Source of the DNA: Campylobacteraceae bacterium
GTDB lineage: Bacteria > Campylobacterota > Campylobacteria > Campylobacterales > Sulfurospirillaceae
Direction of reading: 5' to 3'
DNA: 11,310 bases
NCBI GenBank assembly: GCA_027055635.1
Contig: JALUMZ010000118.1
Location: 1-11,310 of the forward strand
A program made the position numbers and the translations under genes. Position 1 is the first letter of the stretch; every line of letters begins with the position of its first letter. Below the pieces are notes generated by a model, which was not told where the DNA came from, ran no database searches, and saw only the letters and a list, made by a program, of their open reading frames with translations. This document shows positions 1 through 6,607 of this stretch, piece by piece.

Positions 1-1
1 G

Positions 2-580
2 AGTAAAACTATAGGTGATTATATCACGCCTCAAATCATATTTGACTTTCTAAATTCACATCTACATGTAGAGATAAAAAAAGATATCCAAAACTCCAAA
101 AATATCATAAATCTGGTAAAAAATTATGAAATCGACATGGGATTTATAGAGTCTGTTTGTGATGATCCCGATATCATAAAAAAAGAGATAAAAAAGGATA
201 GATTGGTCGTGGTTACAAGCGATAAAAGGCTAAAAGACAAAACTTGCTATATCGATGAATTGCTAGAAAAAAAATGGCTTTTAAGGGAAAAAGGTTCCGG
301 TACGAGAGATATTTTTTTAAATTCCATCGGATATACAGCAAAAGAGTTGGAAGTATTCATGGAGTTTAACGAATTTGAAGAGGCAAAAACTATACTTTTT
401 AACAATCCCCAAACCATCACATGCCTCTCTAAATTTGTGGTAGAAAAAGAGTTGCAAAGAGAAGACCTTTTTGAAATAACTCTAAAAAATCTTAATATAG
501 AGCGAAAACTCTACTTAATCTACCACAAAAATAAATATAAAAGTAAACTATTTATCGAATTTGAAAATAGCTTATTTTAA
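2..580 (+). CDS. LysR-type transcriptional regulator, C-terminal effector domain (5' truncated by window edge)
   Basis: The frame is open from the first bases of the window to a TAA stop, giving 192 visible residues. It begins in SKTIGDYITPQIIFDFL, which matches the start of the LysR substrate-binding fold, and contains LREKGSGTR, the segment typical of the second subdomain in CysB/LysR-type proteins. LysR proteins are usually about 290-300 residues, so roughly 100 residues, including the N-terminal winged-helix DNA-binding domain, lie before the window. An internal ATG at 137 is not a credible start because homology continues upstream of it. The gene is convergent with the channel gene and overlaps its last codons by 9 bp. 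The effector is unknown. By position it is a candidate regulator of the nitrite channel and reductase genes, which is inference from neighbourhood only. Confidence 0.88.
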   Translation, partial: SKTIGDYITPQIIFDFLNSHLHVEIKKDIQNSKNIINLVKNYEIDMGFIESVCDDPDIIKKEIKKDRLVVVTSDKRLKDKTCYIDELLEKKWLLREKGSGTRDIFLNSIGYTAKELEVFMEFNEFEEAKTILFNNPQTITCLSKFVVEKELQREDLFEITLKNLNIERKLYLIYHKNKYKSKLFIEFENSLF

Positions 581-1369
581 ATCTTTTGTCCTGTGGTGAG
601 TCAGATATAAAGCTAATCCTGTAAATACAACACCACCTGTTATATTGCCAAGAGTTACTGGTATTTCATTCCATAACCACCATTGAGACATATTTACACC
701 AGCTCCAAGCATCATGCCGGCTGGAATCACGAACATATTTACCACGGCATGTTCAAAACCTTGTGCAAAAAATGTCAATATTGGAAGCCACATAGCAAAG
801 ATTTTGCCTATGGTAGTTGTTGAAGTCAGAGCCATAACAACCCCCAATGTCACCATCCAATTACACAATATGGCTTTTGTAAATACGGTGAAGATTCCAT
901 CTATACCCAGATGTTCATATCCCACGGTTTTTGCAACTGCTATTTTTTTAATCAATTCAATTACTGCCGAAGACTCTACATGTCCGAATTTTGTTGTAGC
1001 TGCTACAAAAAGTCCGGCATAGAGTAAACTACCGATTAGATTGCCGATAAAAACCCAACTCCAGTTTTCAACCATCTTTGCAAAACCAATTTTATTTTGG
1101 GCAAATGAGGTCGGCAATAGAGCAAAACTACCCGTAACTAATTCAAGTCCCAAAAGCACAATCATGACAAAACCCACGGGAAAAATCAATGCTCCTATTA
1201 TGGGCAAGTGTGTTTGTGCCGTAGCTGTTATCGCCAAAGTAGTAGCAAATCCCAAAAGTGCACCTGAAAGTGAACCTCTTATCAGCAAATCCTTTATACC
1301 TAAACTCGCTTTATAAGAGCCTGCTGTGATCATTTGATCAACTACAAATTCTGGTTTAACATAACTCAT
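572..1369 (-). CDS. Formate/nitrite transporter (FNT) family channel, probably NirC-like
   Basis: The 265-residue product has the length and about six hydrophobic segments of the FNT family of pentameric inner-membrane anion channels. Visible family signatures are FPVGFVMIVLLGLELVTGS (about residues 63-81), KAILCNWMVTLGVVMA (165-180) and GFEHAVVNMF (204-213). His207 in the last corresponds to the conserved pore histidine. The ATG at 1369 is preceded by AGGGAG (1375-1380 on the minus strand) at a 5-nt spacing. FNT channels carry formate, nitrite or hydrosulfide. The divergent partner is a siroheme nitrite/sulfite reductase, which favours nitrite import for assimilation. Hydrosulfide export beside a sulfite reductase is the main alternative. 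The start lies about 32 bp downstream of a TATAAT box that mirrors the reductase promoter. Confidence 0.93.
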   Translation of the reverse strand: MSYVKPEFVVDQMITAGSYKASLGIKDLLIRGSLSGALLGFATTLAITATAQTHLPIIGALIFPVGFVMIVLLGLELVTGSFALLPTSFAQNKIGFAKMVENWSWVFIGNLIGSLLYAGLFVAATTKFGHVESSAVIELIKKIAVAKTVGYEHLGIDGIFTVFTKAILCNWMVTLGVVMALTSTTTIGKIFAMWLPILTFFAQGFEHAVVNMFVIPAGMMLGAGVNMSQWWLWNEIPVTLGNITGGVVFTGLALYLTHHRTKDLK

Positions 1370-1373
1370 CTTT

Positions 1374-1380
1374 TCTCCCT
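1374..1380 (-). promoter_or_regulatory. Ribosome binding site of the FNT channel gene
   Basis: On the minus strand AGGGAGA lies five to six nucleotides before the ATG at 1369. It is the strongest Shine-Dalgarno match in this part of the window and fixes the start. Confidence 0.7.
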
Positions 1381-1400
1381 TAAGTTTTTATATTTGATGA

Positions 1401-1412
1401 ATTATAGCGATA
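1401..1412 (-). promoter_or_regulatory. Promoter -10 region for the FNT channel gene
   Basis: Read on the minus strand, the sequence TATCGCTATAAT ends in a perfect TATAAT at 1406-1401, about 32 bp before the ATG. No clear -35 is visible, and the upstream DNA is A/T-rich. This is the usual look of vegetative promoters in Campylobacterota, where a GC-preceded TATAAT carries most of the signal. The predicted transcript start is about 1393-1395, giving a leader of about 25 nt. The box is embedded in the 16-bp arm that is repeated in inverted form at 1480-1495. Confidence 0.7.
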
Positions 1413-1437
1413 AATTTTTATATTTTATTCATAAATT

Positions 1438-1454
1438 TGATTATAATTTAATCA
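1438..1454. promoter_or_regulatory. Candidate operator: central palindrome TGATTA-N5-TAATCA
   Basis: This 17-bp palindrome sits midway between the divergent -10 boxes, about 31 bp from each, and is a plausible operator for a dimeric regulator. It does not fit the FNR/CRP spacing (TGAT-N4-ATCA), since nine bases separate TGAT from ATCA. Offset T-N11-A matches of the LysR type occur (1438-1450 and 1442-1454) but are weak evidence in such A/T-rich DNA. The neighbouring LysR-type protein is a possible ligand, by inference only. Confidence 0.4.
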
Positions 1455-1479
1455 TATAAATGTTTAAATTATAATTTTA

Positions 1480-1491
1480 TATCGCTATAAT
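1480..1491 (+). promoter_or_regulatory. Promoter -10 region for the nitrite/sulfite reductase gene
   Basis: TATCGCTATAAT ends in a perfect TATAAT at 1486-1491, 33 bp before the ATG at 1524. It is identical to the -10 region of the divergent gene. The predicted start is about 1498-1500, giving a leader of about 25 nt that contains AAGG (1511-1514) as ribosome binding site, 9 nt before the ATG. Confidence 0.7.
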
Positions 1492-1523
1492 TCATAAAAT
1501 TTTATATCACAAGGTCCTAAAAA

Positions 1524-3434
1524 ATGGAAAAATTACAAATAGCTTTTGAGCTAAGAAATACAAAAATAAATAAAATAGAAAAGGTAAAAAACAGTAAAAA
1601 TCCAATTGATGCATATAAGAAAATTGAGGAGTATGCAAAGAATGGCTATGATGCTATCCCAAAAGAAGATAGGGAATATTTTTTAAAGTGTTTTGGAATT
1701 TTCGATAAACCGGCAACTCCAAATGAATTTATGATGAGAATTCGAGTGCCGGGGGGACACTTGAGTTATGAGCAAGCAGTTGCACTTGGTGAAATTTCAA
1801 GAGATTTTGGAAGAGATTATATGGATCTGACGACCAGAGCACAGATAGAGCTTAGATATATAGGTATAGAAAATATGCCTGCTCTTTTAAAAAAGCTAGA
1901 GAGTGTTGGAGTCACATCATATCAAACAGGAGTGGATAACTTTAGGGGAATTGTCGCAGATCCTTTAGATAGCTTTGCTTTTGACAATATCATCCCATCA
2001 CAAAAAACATTACTTAAGATGCAAGAGAAATTTTTATATGATGAAGAATGGATAAGTATGATTCCAAGAAAATTTAATACTTCTATAGTAGGCTCAATCT
2101 CAAATAGGTGCAACGCTTTTGGTCATGATTGCTGCTTTGTTTTGGCACAAAAAGAGGGTTTTTACGGATACAATCTTTATATAGGTGGTAAAGTCGGCAA
2201 AATAGCAAAAAATGCAGACATTTTTCTAAAAAATGAAGAGGAGGTTCTACTTGCCTATAGTGCTTTGATAAATCTTTTTAAAGAGTATGGATTTAGAGAC
2301 AATAGAAACAGAAACAGGCTTTTTTATCTCGTAGAGAGTGTAGGAATCGAAGAGATGGCAAAAAGCATAAGAGAGTACAGTGGACACGACTTTGCGAAAG
2401 CTGGCACCACTTTGACGAAGCTGGATAATGAAGATGCCGAGCAAGGAAAAATGGCATTAAAAGACAATACTTTTGCCTTACATGTAACTATTCCTGCCGG
2501 TGTATTTGGCGGTAATGATATGATAGAAGCAGCAAATCTATCAAAAAAATACGGCAGCGGAGATATAAGGCTTGATATTGAGCAAAATTTATATATGATG
2601 AATATAAAAAAACAGAATATCCAAGATATCCAGAATGAAAAATTTTTTACAAAACACAAGCAATTAGGCTCTCCATATGCAAATCACCTGATAGCATGTG
2701 CGGGCGAAAAACACTGTAAATTTGGGGTAATCCCAAATAAATCTGATGCCATAAATCTGGTAAAATATCTAGAAGAAAATCTACCTCTTGAAAGTGATGC
2801 AAAAATCAGAATATATTGGTCTGCTTGTGTCAAGGGCTGTGGATTGCATGATTTGGGGGATATAGGTTTTGAAGGATGTAAAGTCAAGGTTGGTGGTATC
2901 CAAGGGTATGGAGTTCATATTTTTCTAGGTGGGAGAACCACTAGAAATGCTCAGATTGGCTATAGTGTTTTAAAGTCCGTCCCTTTGAAATTTGCACATC
3001 TTTATGTCGAATCTTTAATTTTGGAGTATAAAAAACTGCGATACAAAAATGAGAGTTTTGAGGATTTTAACCAGAGGATTTTAAGCCAATACTCCAAAGC
3101 TGCAATTGGCTTTGTGATGACACTTAAAACATACCTGAAGAGAAAAAATATTGATATAAAAATAGGTTTTAAAGAAAATATAAAAACAGGAAAAAACGAA
3201 AAATTTGAGATATTTGAAATCGGAAGAGTTTTATACAAAGAGATTACAGGAGAAGAAGCATATCGGCTCATCGATGTCTTTACCCCAAAATTTCCAAAAA
3301 AATTAGAAAAAATTGATGCTAAAAAAGAGGGTATTGATGATAATTTAGCTCAAATGGTAAATGCAATGCTTAGAGAAAACAATCCCTCAGTAGTCTTTAG
3401 TGAGTTAGTCGATTTTATCCAGCTTAGGAGTTGA
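1524..3434 (+). CDS. nirA: Siroheme/4Fe-4S nitrite/sulfite reductase, probable assimilatory nitrite reductase
   Basis: The 636-residue product has the doubled layout of the family: a ferredoxin-like half domain (about 65-135) with MRIRVPGG and TTRAQIELRYIG, a first siroheme domain (about 145-300) with PRKFNTSIVGSISNRCNAF, a second half domain (about 310-370), and a second siroheme domain (about 380-530). Four cysteines ligate the siroheme-bridged 4Fe-4S cluster: Cys392 and Cys398 in ACAGEKHC, and Cys435 and Cys439 in SACVKGC. The enzyme would reduce nitrite to ammonium (or sulfite to sulfide) in the cytoplasm with a six-electron donor such as ferredoxin. The divergent FNT channel favours nitrite. 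At 636 residues it is longer than many ferredoxin-dependent enzymes (about 510-580), with an extra, charged C-terminal region of about 100 residues. Sulfite reductase activity cannot be excluded from sequence. Confidence 0.9.
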   Translation: MEKLQIAFELRNTKINKIEKVKNSKNPIDAYKKIEEYAKNGYDAIPKEDREYFLKCFGIFDKPATPNEFMMRIRVPGGHLSYEQAVALGEISRDFGRDYMDLTTRAQIELRYIGIENMPALLKKLESVGVTSYQTGVDNFRGIVADPLDSFAFDNIIPSQKTLLKMQEKFLYDEEWISMIPRKFNTSIVGSISNRCNAFGHDCCFVLAQKEGFYGYNLYIGGKVGKIAKNADIFLKNEEEVLLAYSALINLFKEYGFRDNRNRNRLFYLVESVGIEEMAKSIREYSGHDFAKAGTTLTKLDNEDAEQGKMALKDNTFALHVTIPAGVFGGNDMIEAANLSKKYGSGDIRLDIEQNLYMMNIKKQNIQDIQNEKFFTKHKQLGSPYANHLIACAGEKHCKFGVIPNKSDAINLVKYLEENLPLESDAKIRIYWSACVKGCGLHDLGDIGFEGCKVKVGGIQGYGVHIFLGGRTTRNAQIGYSVLKSVPLKFAHLYVESLILEYKKLRYKNESFEDFNQRILSQYSKAAIGFVMTLKTYLKRKNIDIKIGFKENIKTGKNEKFEIFEIGRVLYKEITGEEAYRLIDVFTPKFPKKLEKIDAKKEGIDDNLAQMVNAMLRENNPSVVFSELVDFIQLRS

Positions 3435-3501
3435 TACCATATAGTTGCACTAAAACTTCTTTATATTTGGCCAAAAATAGTGGTGTCTTATGATTTTATG
3501 G

Positions 3502-3507
3502 TAAAAT
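3502..3507 (+). promoter_or_regulatory. Probable -10 box of the antiporter gene
   Basis: TAAAAT lies about 27 bp before the preferred ATG at 3534, with AAAAGGA (3522-3528) between them as ribosome binding site. Its position inside the possible longer reading frame from GTG 3480 argues that translation starts at 3534. No clear -35 is seen. The stretch from the end of the reductase gene (3435) to here otherwise shows only a short TTTGGCCAAA palindrome (3467-3476). Confidence 0.45.
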
Positions 3508-3533
3508 TATACAAGAAACATAAAAGGATAAAG

Positions 3534-4745
3534 ATGCAGATACTACTGATTATTGGCTTGATATTTGTGCTTGGCTCTTTTATGAAAGTATTTGTACAAA
3601 ATCTTGGAATTTTAAGTGTCGTTGGATACCTGATACTTGGTGTTGTTATCGGTCCAAGTGGCTTCAATCTTGTTCCAAAAGAGTTTATCTATGGAAGCAG
3701 TTTTATAATCGATATGTCTCTGTCGCTTATCTCTGTTTTGGTTGGGGCAAACTTGAGATATGATATCTTAAAAGACATGCTAAGACAAATCTTTACAATT
3801 TCATTTTTTGAAGCCATTTTCACCTTTTTGTTTATTAGTATCTCCTTTTATACTATGTTTGACCTTTTAAATTTTAGCTTCAGCCATGAATACCGCATAA
3901 TAGCAGCTATTCTCTTTGGCGGACTCGCAACTGCAACTGCTCCTGCTACGATACTTGCAGTCAGTCATGAGATAAAAGCAAAAGGAAAATTTAACTCTTT
4001 TTTACTTGGAATTGTAGCGATGGACAATGCTTTTGCACTTATGTTTTTTAGCTTTATCATTATAATTTCCAAAACTTTTATAGACTCTAGTTCTATAGAT
4101 ATTTCCACATTTCTTAATATAATAAAAAATGTGGTATTTTCTGTCATCGTTGGTATCGCGGGAGCTTTTATTTCAGAGATTATCGATAGAGTTTTTAAAA
4201 AACACCAAGGAGTCAAGACGACCTCAACTCTTGGGATGATATTTATAACCTTCAGCGTTAGCCAGTACTTCTCCTTAGAGCCCCTACTAGCGTCACTTGT
4301 GATGGGAATCGTTGCTTCCAACCTCTCTAAAAACTTTTTTCTTGTAAAAAAAGAGTTTGACAACCACCTTAAAGATATCATTTTTTTACTATTTTTTACT
4401 ATCTCGGCGATGCATCTAAATATCTCATTTTTAACTCAAATGCCATTGGCAATTATCGCCTATGTGGTCTTTAGAATAATAGGTAAAATTGTTGGGGTTT
4501 GGATTGGCTCAAAACTATCAAATGCAGATGCCAATATCGGAAAACACCTTGGCATTGCACTTTTTCCACAAGCCGGCATAGCGATTGGGTTGGCTCTGTC
4601 TTTACAAGACATGACCGACTTTGAGACAATTGCTCCCATAATCCTAAACATCATTATAGCAACCACCCTAATCCACGAACTAATCGGCCCATTTTTAACA
4701 AAATCAATCTTGATGAAATATGGTAAATATACAAAAAAGAGATAA
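3534..4745 (+). CDS. Cation:proton antiporter, CPA2 family (Kef/NapA-type membrane domain)
   Basis: The 403-residue protein is almost entirely hydrophobic, with about 12 membrane segments, and ends in a short basic tail. It has no C-terminal RCK/TrkA-N domain, so it matches only the transporter part of Kef-type proteins. Family landmarks are GYLILGVVIGPSGFNL near the N-terminus, the discontinuous helix motif TATAPATILAV (about 143-153), and an Asp-containing helix GIVAMDNAFALMFF (about 159-172). The ATG at 3534 is chosen because AGGA stands 5 nt before it and a probable promoter lies just upstream. A GTG at 3480 would add 18 charged residues before the first helix. The role is inferred as Na+ or K+ exchange for protons across the inner membrane. 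Unusually, the acidic pair expected in electrogenic members appears here as Asp164-Asn165. Confidence 0.9.
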   Translation: MQILLIIGLIFVLGSFMKVFVQNLGILSVVGYLILGVVIGPSGFNLVPKEFIYGSSFIIDMSLSLISVLVGANLRYDILKDMLRQIFTISFFEAIFTFLFISISFYTMFDLLNFSFSHEYRIIAAILFGGLATATAPATILAVSHEIKAKGKFNSFLLGIVAMDNAFALMFFSFIIIISKTFIDSSSIDISTFLNIIKNVVFSVIVGIAGAFISEIIDRVFKKHQGVKTTSTLGMIFITFSVSQYFSLEPLLASLVMGIVASNLSKNFFLVKKEFDNHLKDIIFLLFFTISAMHLNISFLTQMPLAIIAYVVFRIIGKIVGVWIGSKLSNADANIGKHLGIALFPQAGIAIGLALSLQDMTDFETIAPIILNIIIATTLIHELIGPFLTKSILMKYGKYTKKR

Positions 4746-4790
4746 AAACCTCAATTTTTGATAAAAGATTTGAATATAAGAGTTTAAATG

Positions 4791-5081
4791 CTATAGGCAA
4801 GAGATCGGAATGTGGCCAACAAAAGAAGATTTTATAAAAGCCAAAGAAACCATAGACCCATCTGCAAAATTACAGGTTGGCCCTGCATCAAGGACAACCA
4901 AACTATCTCCCGTGTCAACATAACACATATTTAAGACAAAACCTTTGTTTGACTTTGCTGGTGGATTAAAATCGCCAATTACACAGGTTTTATCTTTGGT
5001 GATTTTTATCGGCTTTAATGTATATATATTTGCAAACAGACTTGTACTCAGTAAAAATATAGCTAAAATCAATCTTTTCAT
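4791..5081 (-). pseudogene. Truncated periplasmic metallo-beta-lactamase-fold hydrolase (N-terminal remnant)
   Basis: The frame encodes 96 residues from the ATG at 5081. A signal peptide (MKRLILAIFLLSTSLFA) is followed by a segment typical of the start of MBL-fold hydrolases: IGDFNPPAKSNKGFVLNMCY, then VDTGDSLVVLDAGPTCNFA. This covers the first beta strands. In the family, a HxHxDH metal-binding motif and about 200 more residues should follow. Here the similarity ends at about position 4860-4868 and an unrelated tail of about 22 residues runs to a stop at 4793-4791, so no metal ligands are present. Activity is therefore unlikely. Relatives of this type occur near sulfur-oxidation and quinoprotein genes, which is family knowledge rather than evidence here. 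A TTG at 5114 would extend the frame but precedes the signal peptide poorly. A small secreted protein is a less likely alternative. Confidence 0.65.
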
Positions 5082-5164
5082 ATCTTTCTCTATTTTTTCT
5101 TCCGTTATACACAAGGGCGTATTAAGTGAATGTTAACTTGACTTTTAGGCATAAATTTAGCCCC

Positions 5165-5177
5165 TTTTTGATATAGT
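5165..5177 (+). promoter_or_regulatory. Probable promoter of surE-tcdA
   Basis: A T-tract (5165-5169) is followed by GATATAGT, giving a -10-like TATAGT at 5172-5177. This would start a transcript at about 5184, roughly 19 nt before the surE ATG. A TTGACT at 5138-5143 is too far upstream (28 bp) to be the matching -35. The GGGTAG at 5194-5199 is a weak ribosome binding site. Confidence 0.4.
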
Positions 5178-5202
5178 TGTTCAAAAATTTAATGGGTAGT
5201 TT

Positions 5203-5982
5203 ATGAAAAAGATACTTATAACAAATGATGATGGATTTGAGAGTGATGGGCTTAAGGCTTTGGTTGATGCTTTGAGACCTTTGGGGCATATCACAGTAGT
5301 TGCTCCTACTACTGAGAAGTCGGCTTGCGGACACTCTTTGACGCTTACTAGACCTTTGAGATTTATTGCCATTGAGGATGATTTTTTTAAACTAGATGAT
5401 GGAACACCTAGTGATTGTGTGTATCTCTCTATGAATGCACTTTTTGAGGAAAATTCTAAGCCTGATTTGGTGGTTAGTGGTATAAATAAGGGCTCAAATA
5501 TGGGTGAAGATATCACATATAGCGGAACAGCCAGCGCTGCTATGGAGGCGGTTTTACAAGGAGTTCCAGCTATTGCCATATCTCAAGTTTATGATAAATC
5601 TCCTAGCAGTTTGACAAAAGATAGCTATAAATTGGCTCAAAAAGTGATATATGATATCGCCAAAAAGATATTTGATGGAGATTTTCCGCTTGAGGAGAGA
5701 AAGTTTCTAAATATAAATGTGCCATTTATCAAAGAATTCAAGGGCTATAAAATCACAAAAGCCGGATATAGAGTATATGGCAACGATGCTCATCTACATA
5801 GAAATCCTAGAGGAGAAGAGTATTATTGGCTTGGAACTCATGCGCTTAGGCATAAGGAGAACCCCTCTAAAGATTGTGATTTGAGTGCTATCGCAGATGG
5901 ATTTGTCTCGATCACTCCTATAAAGCTCGATATGACTGCACATGAAGATATTGAAAAATTAGATGAGTGGATAAATGGATAG
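5203..5982 (+). CDS. surE: 5'/3'-nucleotidase SurE
   Basis: The 259-residue protein matches SurE along its whole length. The N-terminal ILITNDDGFESDGLKAL holds the metal-binding pair Asp9-Asp10. Ser40 in TEKSACGHSLT and Asn95 in SGINKGSNMGEDITYSGT are the other expected metal ligands. The segment SGTASAAMEAVLQGVPAIAIS is characteristic of the family. SurE is a cytoplasmic, divalent-metal-dependent phosphatase that removes phosphate from nucleoside 5'- and 3'-monophosphates and is linked to stress survival. It is the first gene of a two-gene unit: its stop codon lies 8 bp inside tcdA, so translational coupling is likely. The surE then ThiF-like order is also known in Campylobacter. The gene appears intact and of normal length. 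Confidence 0.96.
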   Translation: MKKILITNDDGFESDGLKALVDALRPLGHITVVAPTTEKSACGHSLTLTRPLRFIAIEDDFFKLDDGTPSDCVYLSMNALFEENSKPDLVVSGINKGSNMGEDITYSGTASAAMEAVLQGVPAIAISQVYDKSPSSLTKDSYKLAQKVIYDIAKKIFDGDFPLEERKFLNINVPFIKEFKGYKITKAGYRVYGNDAHLHRNPRGEEYYWLGTHALRHKENPSKDCDLSAIADGFVSITPIKLDMTAHEDIEKLDEWING

Positions 5983-6607
5983 ATTTGACAGGTGCAGACT
6001 CCTTTTTGGGGATGATTTTACTAAAGTACAAAGTGCAAATATCTTATTGCTTGGAGTTGGGGGAGTGGGTGGATTTTGTTTGGATGCACTTTGGCGAACG
6101 GGAGTCAAAAATATCACTATCATAGACTTTGACACTTTTGAAGTTACAAACCAAAACAGACAAATAGGCAGCGAAAATGTAGGCGAAGTTAAAGTTGATG
6201 TTATGGCTAAGATATATGATGGCATAGAAACTCTACATGTAGAGATTACGCCTGATTGGGTAGATAGATTTGATTTTGATAGATTTGATTTAGTGATCGA
6301 TGCTATCGACGATATGAATGCTAAAGTTGCTATCGCTCATAAATGTTCACACAAACTTATAGGCTCAATGGGTGGAGCCAAAAAAACAGATCCTACTTTG
6401 ATACAAATCTCTTCAATTTGGAAAACTCACGGGGATGGATTGGCGAAAAAATTTAGACAAGAGCTGAAAAAAAGCCACTTTAAAAAAGATTTTGATGTGA
6501 TTTTTTCGCCAGAACAGCCAAAATGCAAAGAGCTAGGTAGTTTTGTTGGGGTTACGGGGAGCTTTGGTCTAGCTCTTGCTTCTTTGGCAATTAAAAAAAT
6601 TATTTAG
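5975..6607 (+). CDS. tcdA: TcdA/YgdL-type tRNA threonylcarbamoyladenosine dehydratase (E1-like, ThiF/MoeB superfamily)
   Basis: The 210-residue product starts RFDRCRLLFGDD and carries the nucleotide-binding loop GVGGVG (27-32), then IIDFDTFEVTNQNRQIG (49-65), in which the acidic residues contact ATP ribose and the Asn/Arg cluster contacts phosphates. VIDAIDDMNAK and the segment GGAKKTDPTLIQISSIWKT (about 133-151) are closer to TcdA than to MoeB or ThiF. TcdA uses ATP to dehydrate t6A37 in ANN-decoding tRNAs to the cyclic form ct6A. No CxxC zinc site of the MoeB/ThiF type is visible. It is shorter than E. coli TcdA (268). The gene overlaps surE by 8 bp and lacks a strong ribosome site of its own. 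Its 3' end overlaps the convergent MoaD/ThiS-like gene by 4 bp. An in-frame 15-bp tandem duplication (6263-6292) encodes DRFDF-DRFDL. Confidence 0.88.
   Translation: MDRFDRCRLLFGDDFTKVQSANILLLGVGGVGGFCLDALWRTGVKNITIIDFDTFEVTNQNRQIGSENVGEVKVDVMAKIYDGIETLHVEITPDWVDRFDFDRFDLVIDAIDDMNAKVAIAHKCSHKLIGSMGGAKKTDPTLIQISSIWKTHGDGLAKKFRQELKKSHFKKDFDVIFSPEQPKCKELGSFVGVTGSFGLALASLAIKKII

Larger units (their letters stand above)
1397..1495. repeat. Nested dyad spanning the divergent promoter region (16-bp perfect outer arms, palindromic centre)
   Basis: The outer arms ATGAATTATAGCGATA (1397-1412) and TATCGCTATAATTCAT (1480-1495) are perfect inverted copies, 67 bp apart, with their axis at 1446. A central palindrome, TGATTA-N5-TAATCA (1438-1454), has exactly the same axis. 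The two 25-bp spacers match at 15 of 25 positions when one is reverse-complemented. The two start codons (1369 and 1524) are also equidistant from 1446-1447. The arms contain the two -10 boxes. The layout suggests one regulator, or one dimer at the centre, controlling both genes equally. Confidence 0.8.

Noticed and set aside
714..1316. Plus-strand open frames opposite the FNT channel gene
   Set aside because: They are antisense to a clearly conserved gene, have no ribosome binding sites, and their composition is that of reverse-complemented membrane protein.
1438..1454. FNR/CRP-type binding site in the divergent promoter region
   Set aside because: TGAT and ATCA are present but separated by nine bases rather than the four to six expected.
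3467..3476. TTTGGCCAAA palindrome as terminator of the reductase gene
   Set aside because: It has a five-base stem with no real loop and no following T run; probably chance.
3480..3533. Upstream GTG start for the antiporter (18 extra residues)
   Set aside because: The added part is charged and precedes the first helix, a probable -10 box lies inside it, and the ATG at 3534 has the better ribosome binding site.
5082..5114. Longer MBL remnant from a TTG at 5114
   Set aside because: It would put 11 charged residues before a good signal peptide. The ATG at 5081 is the natural start.
5149..5169. GGC...GCC with a T run upstream of surE as an intrinsic terminator
   Set aside because: Only three outer pairs form and the inner bases do not pair in register; the T run fits better as part of the surE promoter.
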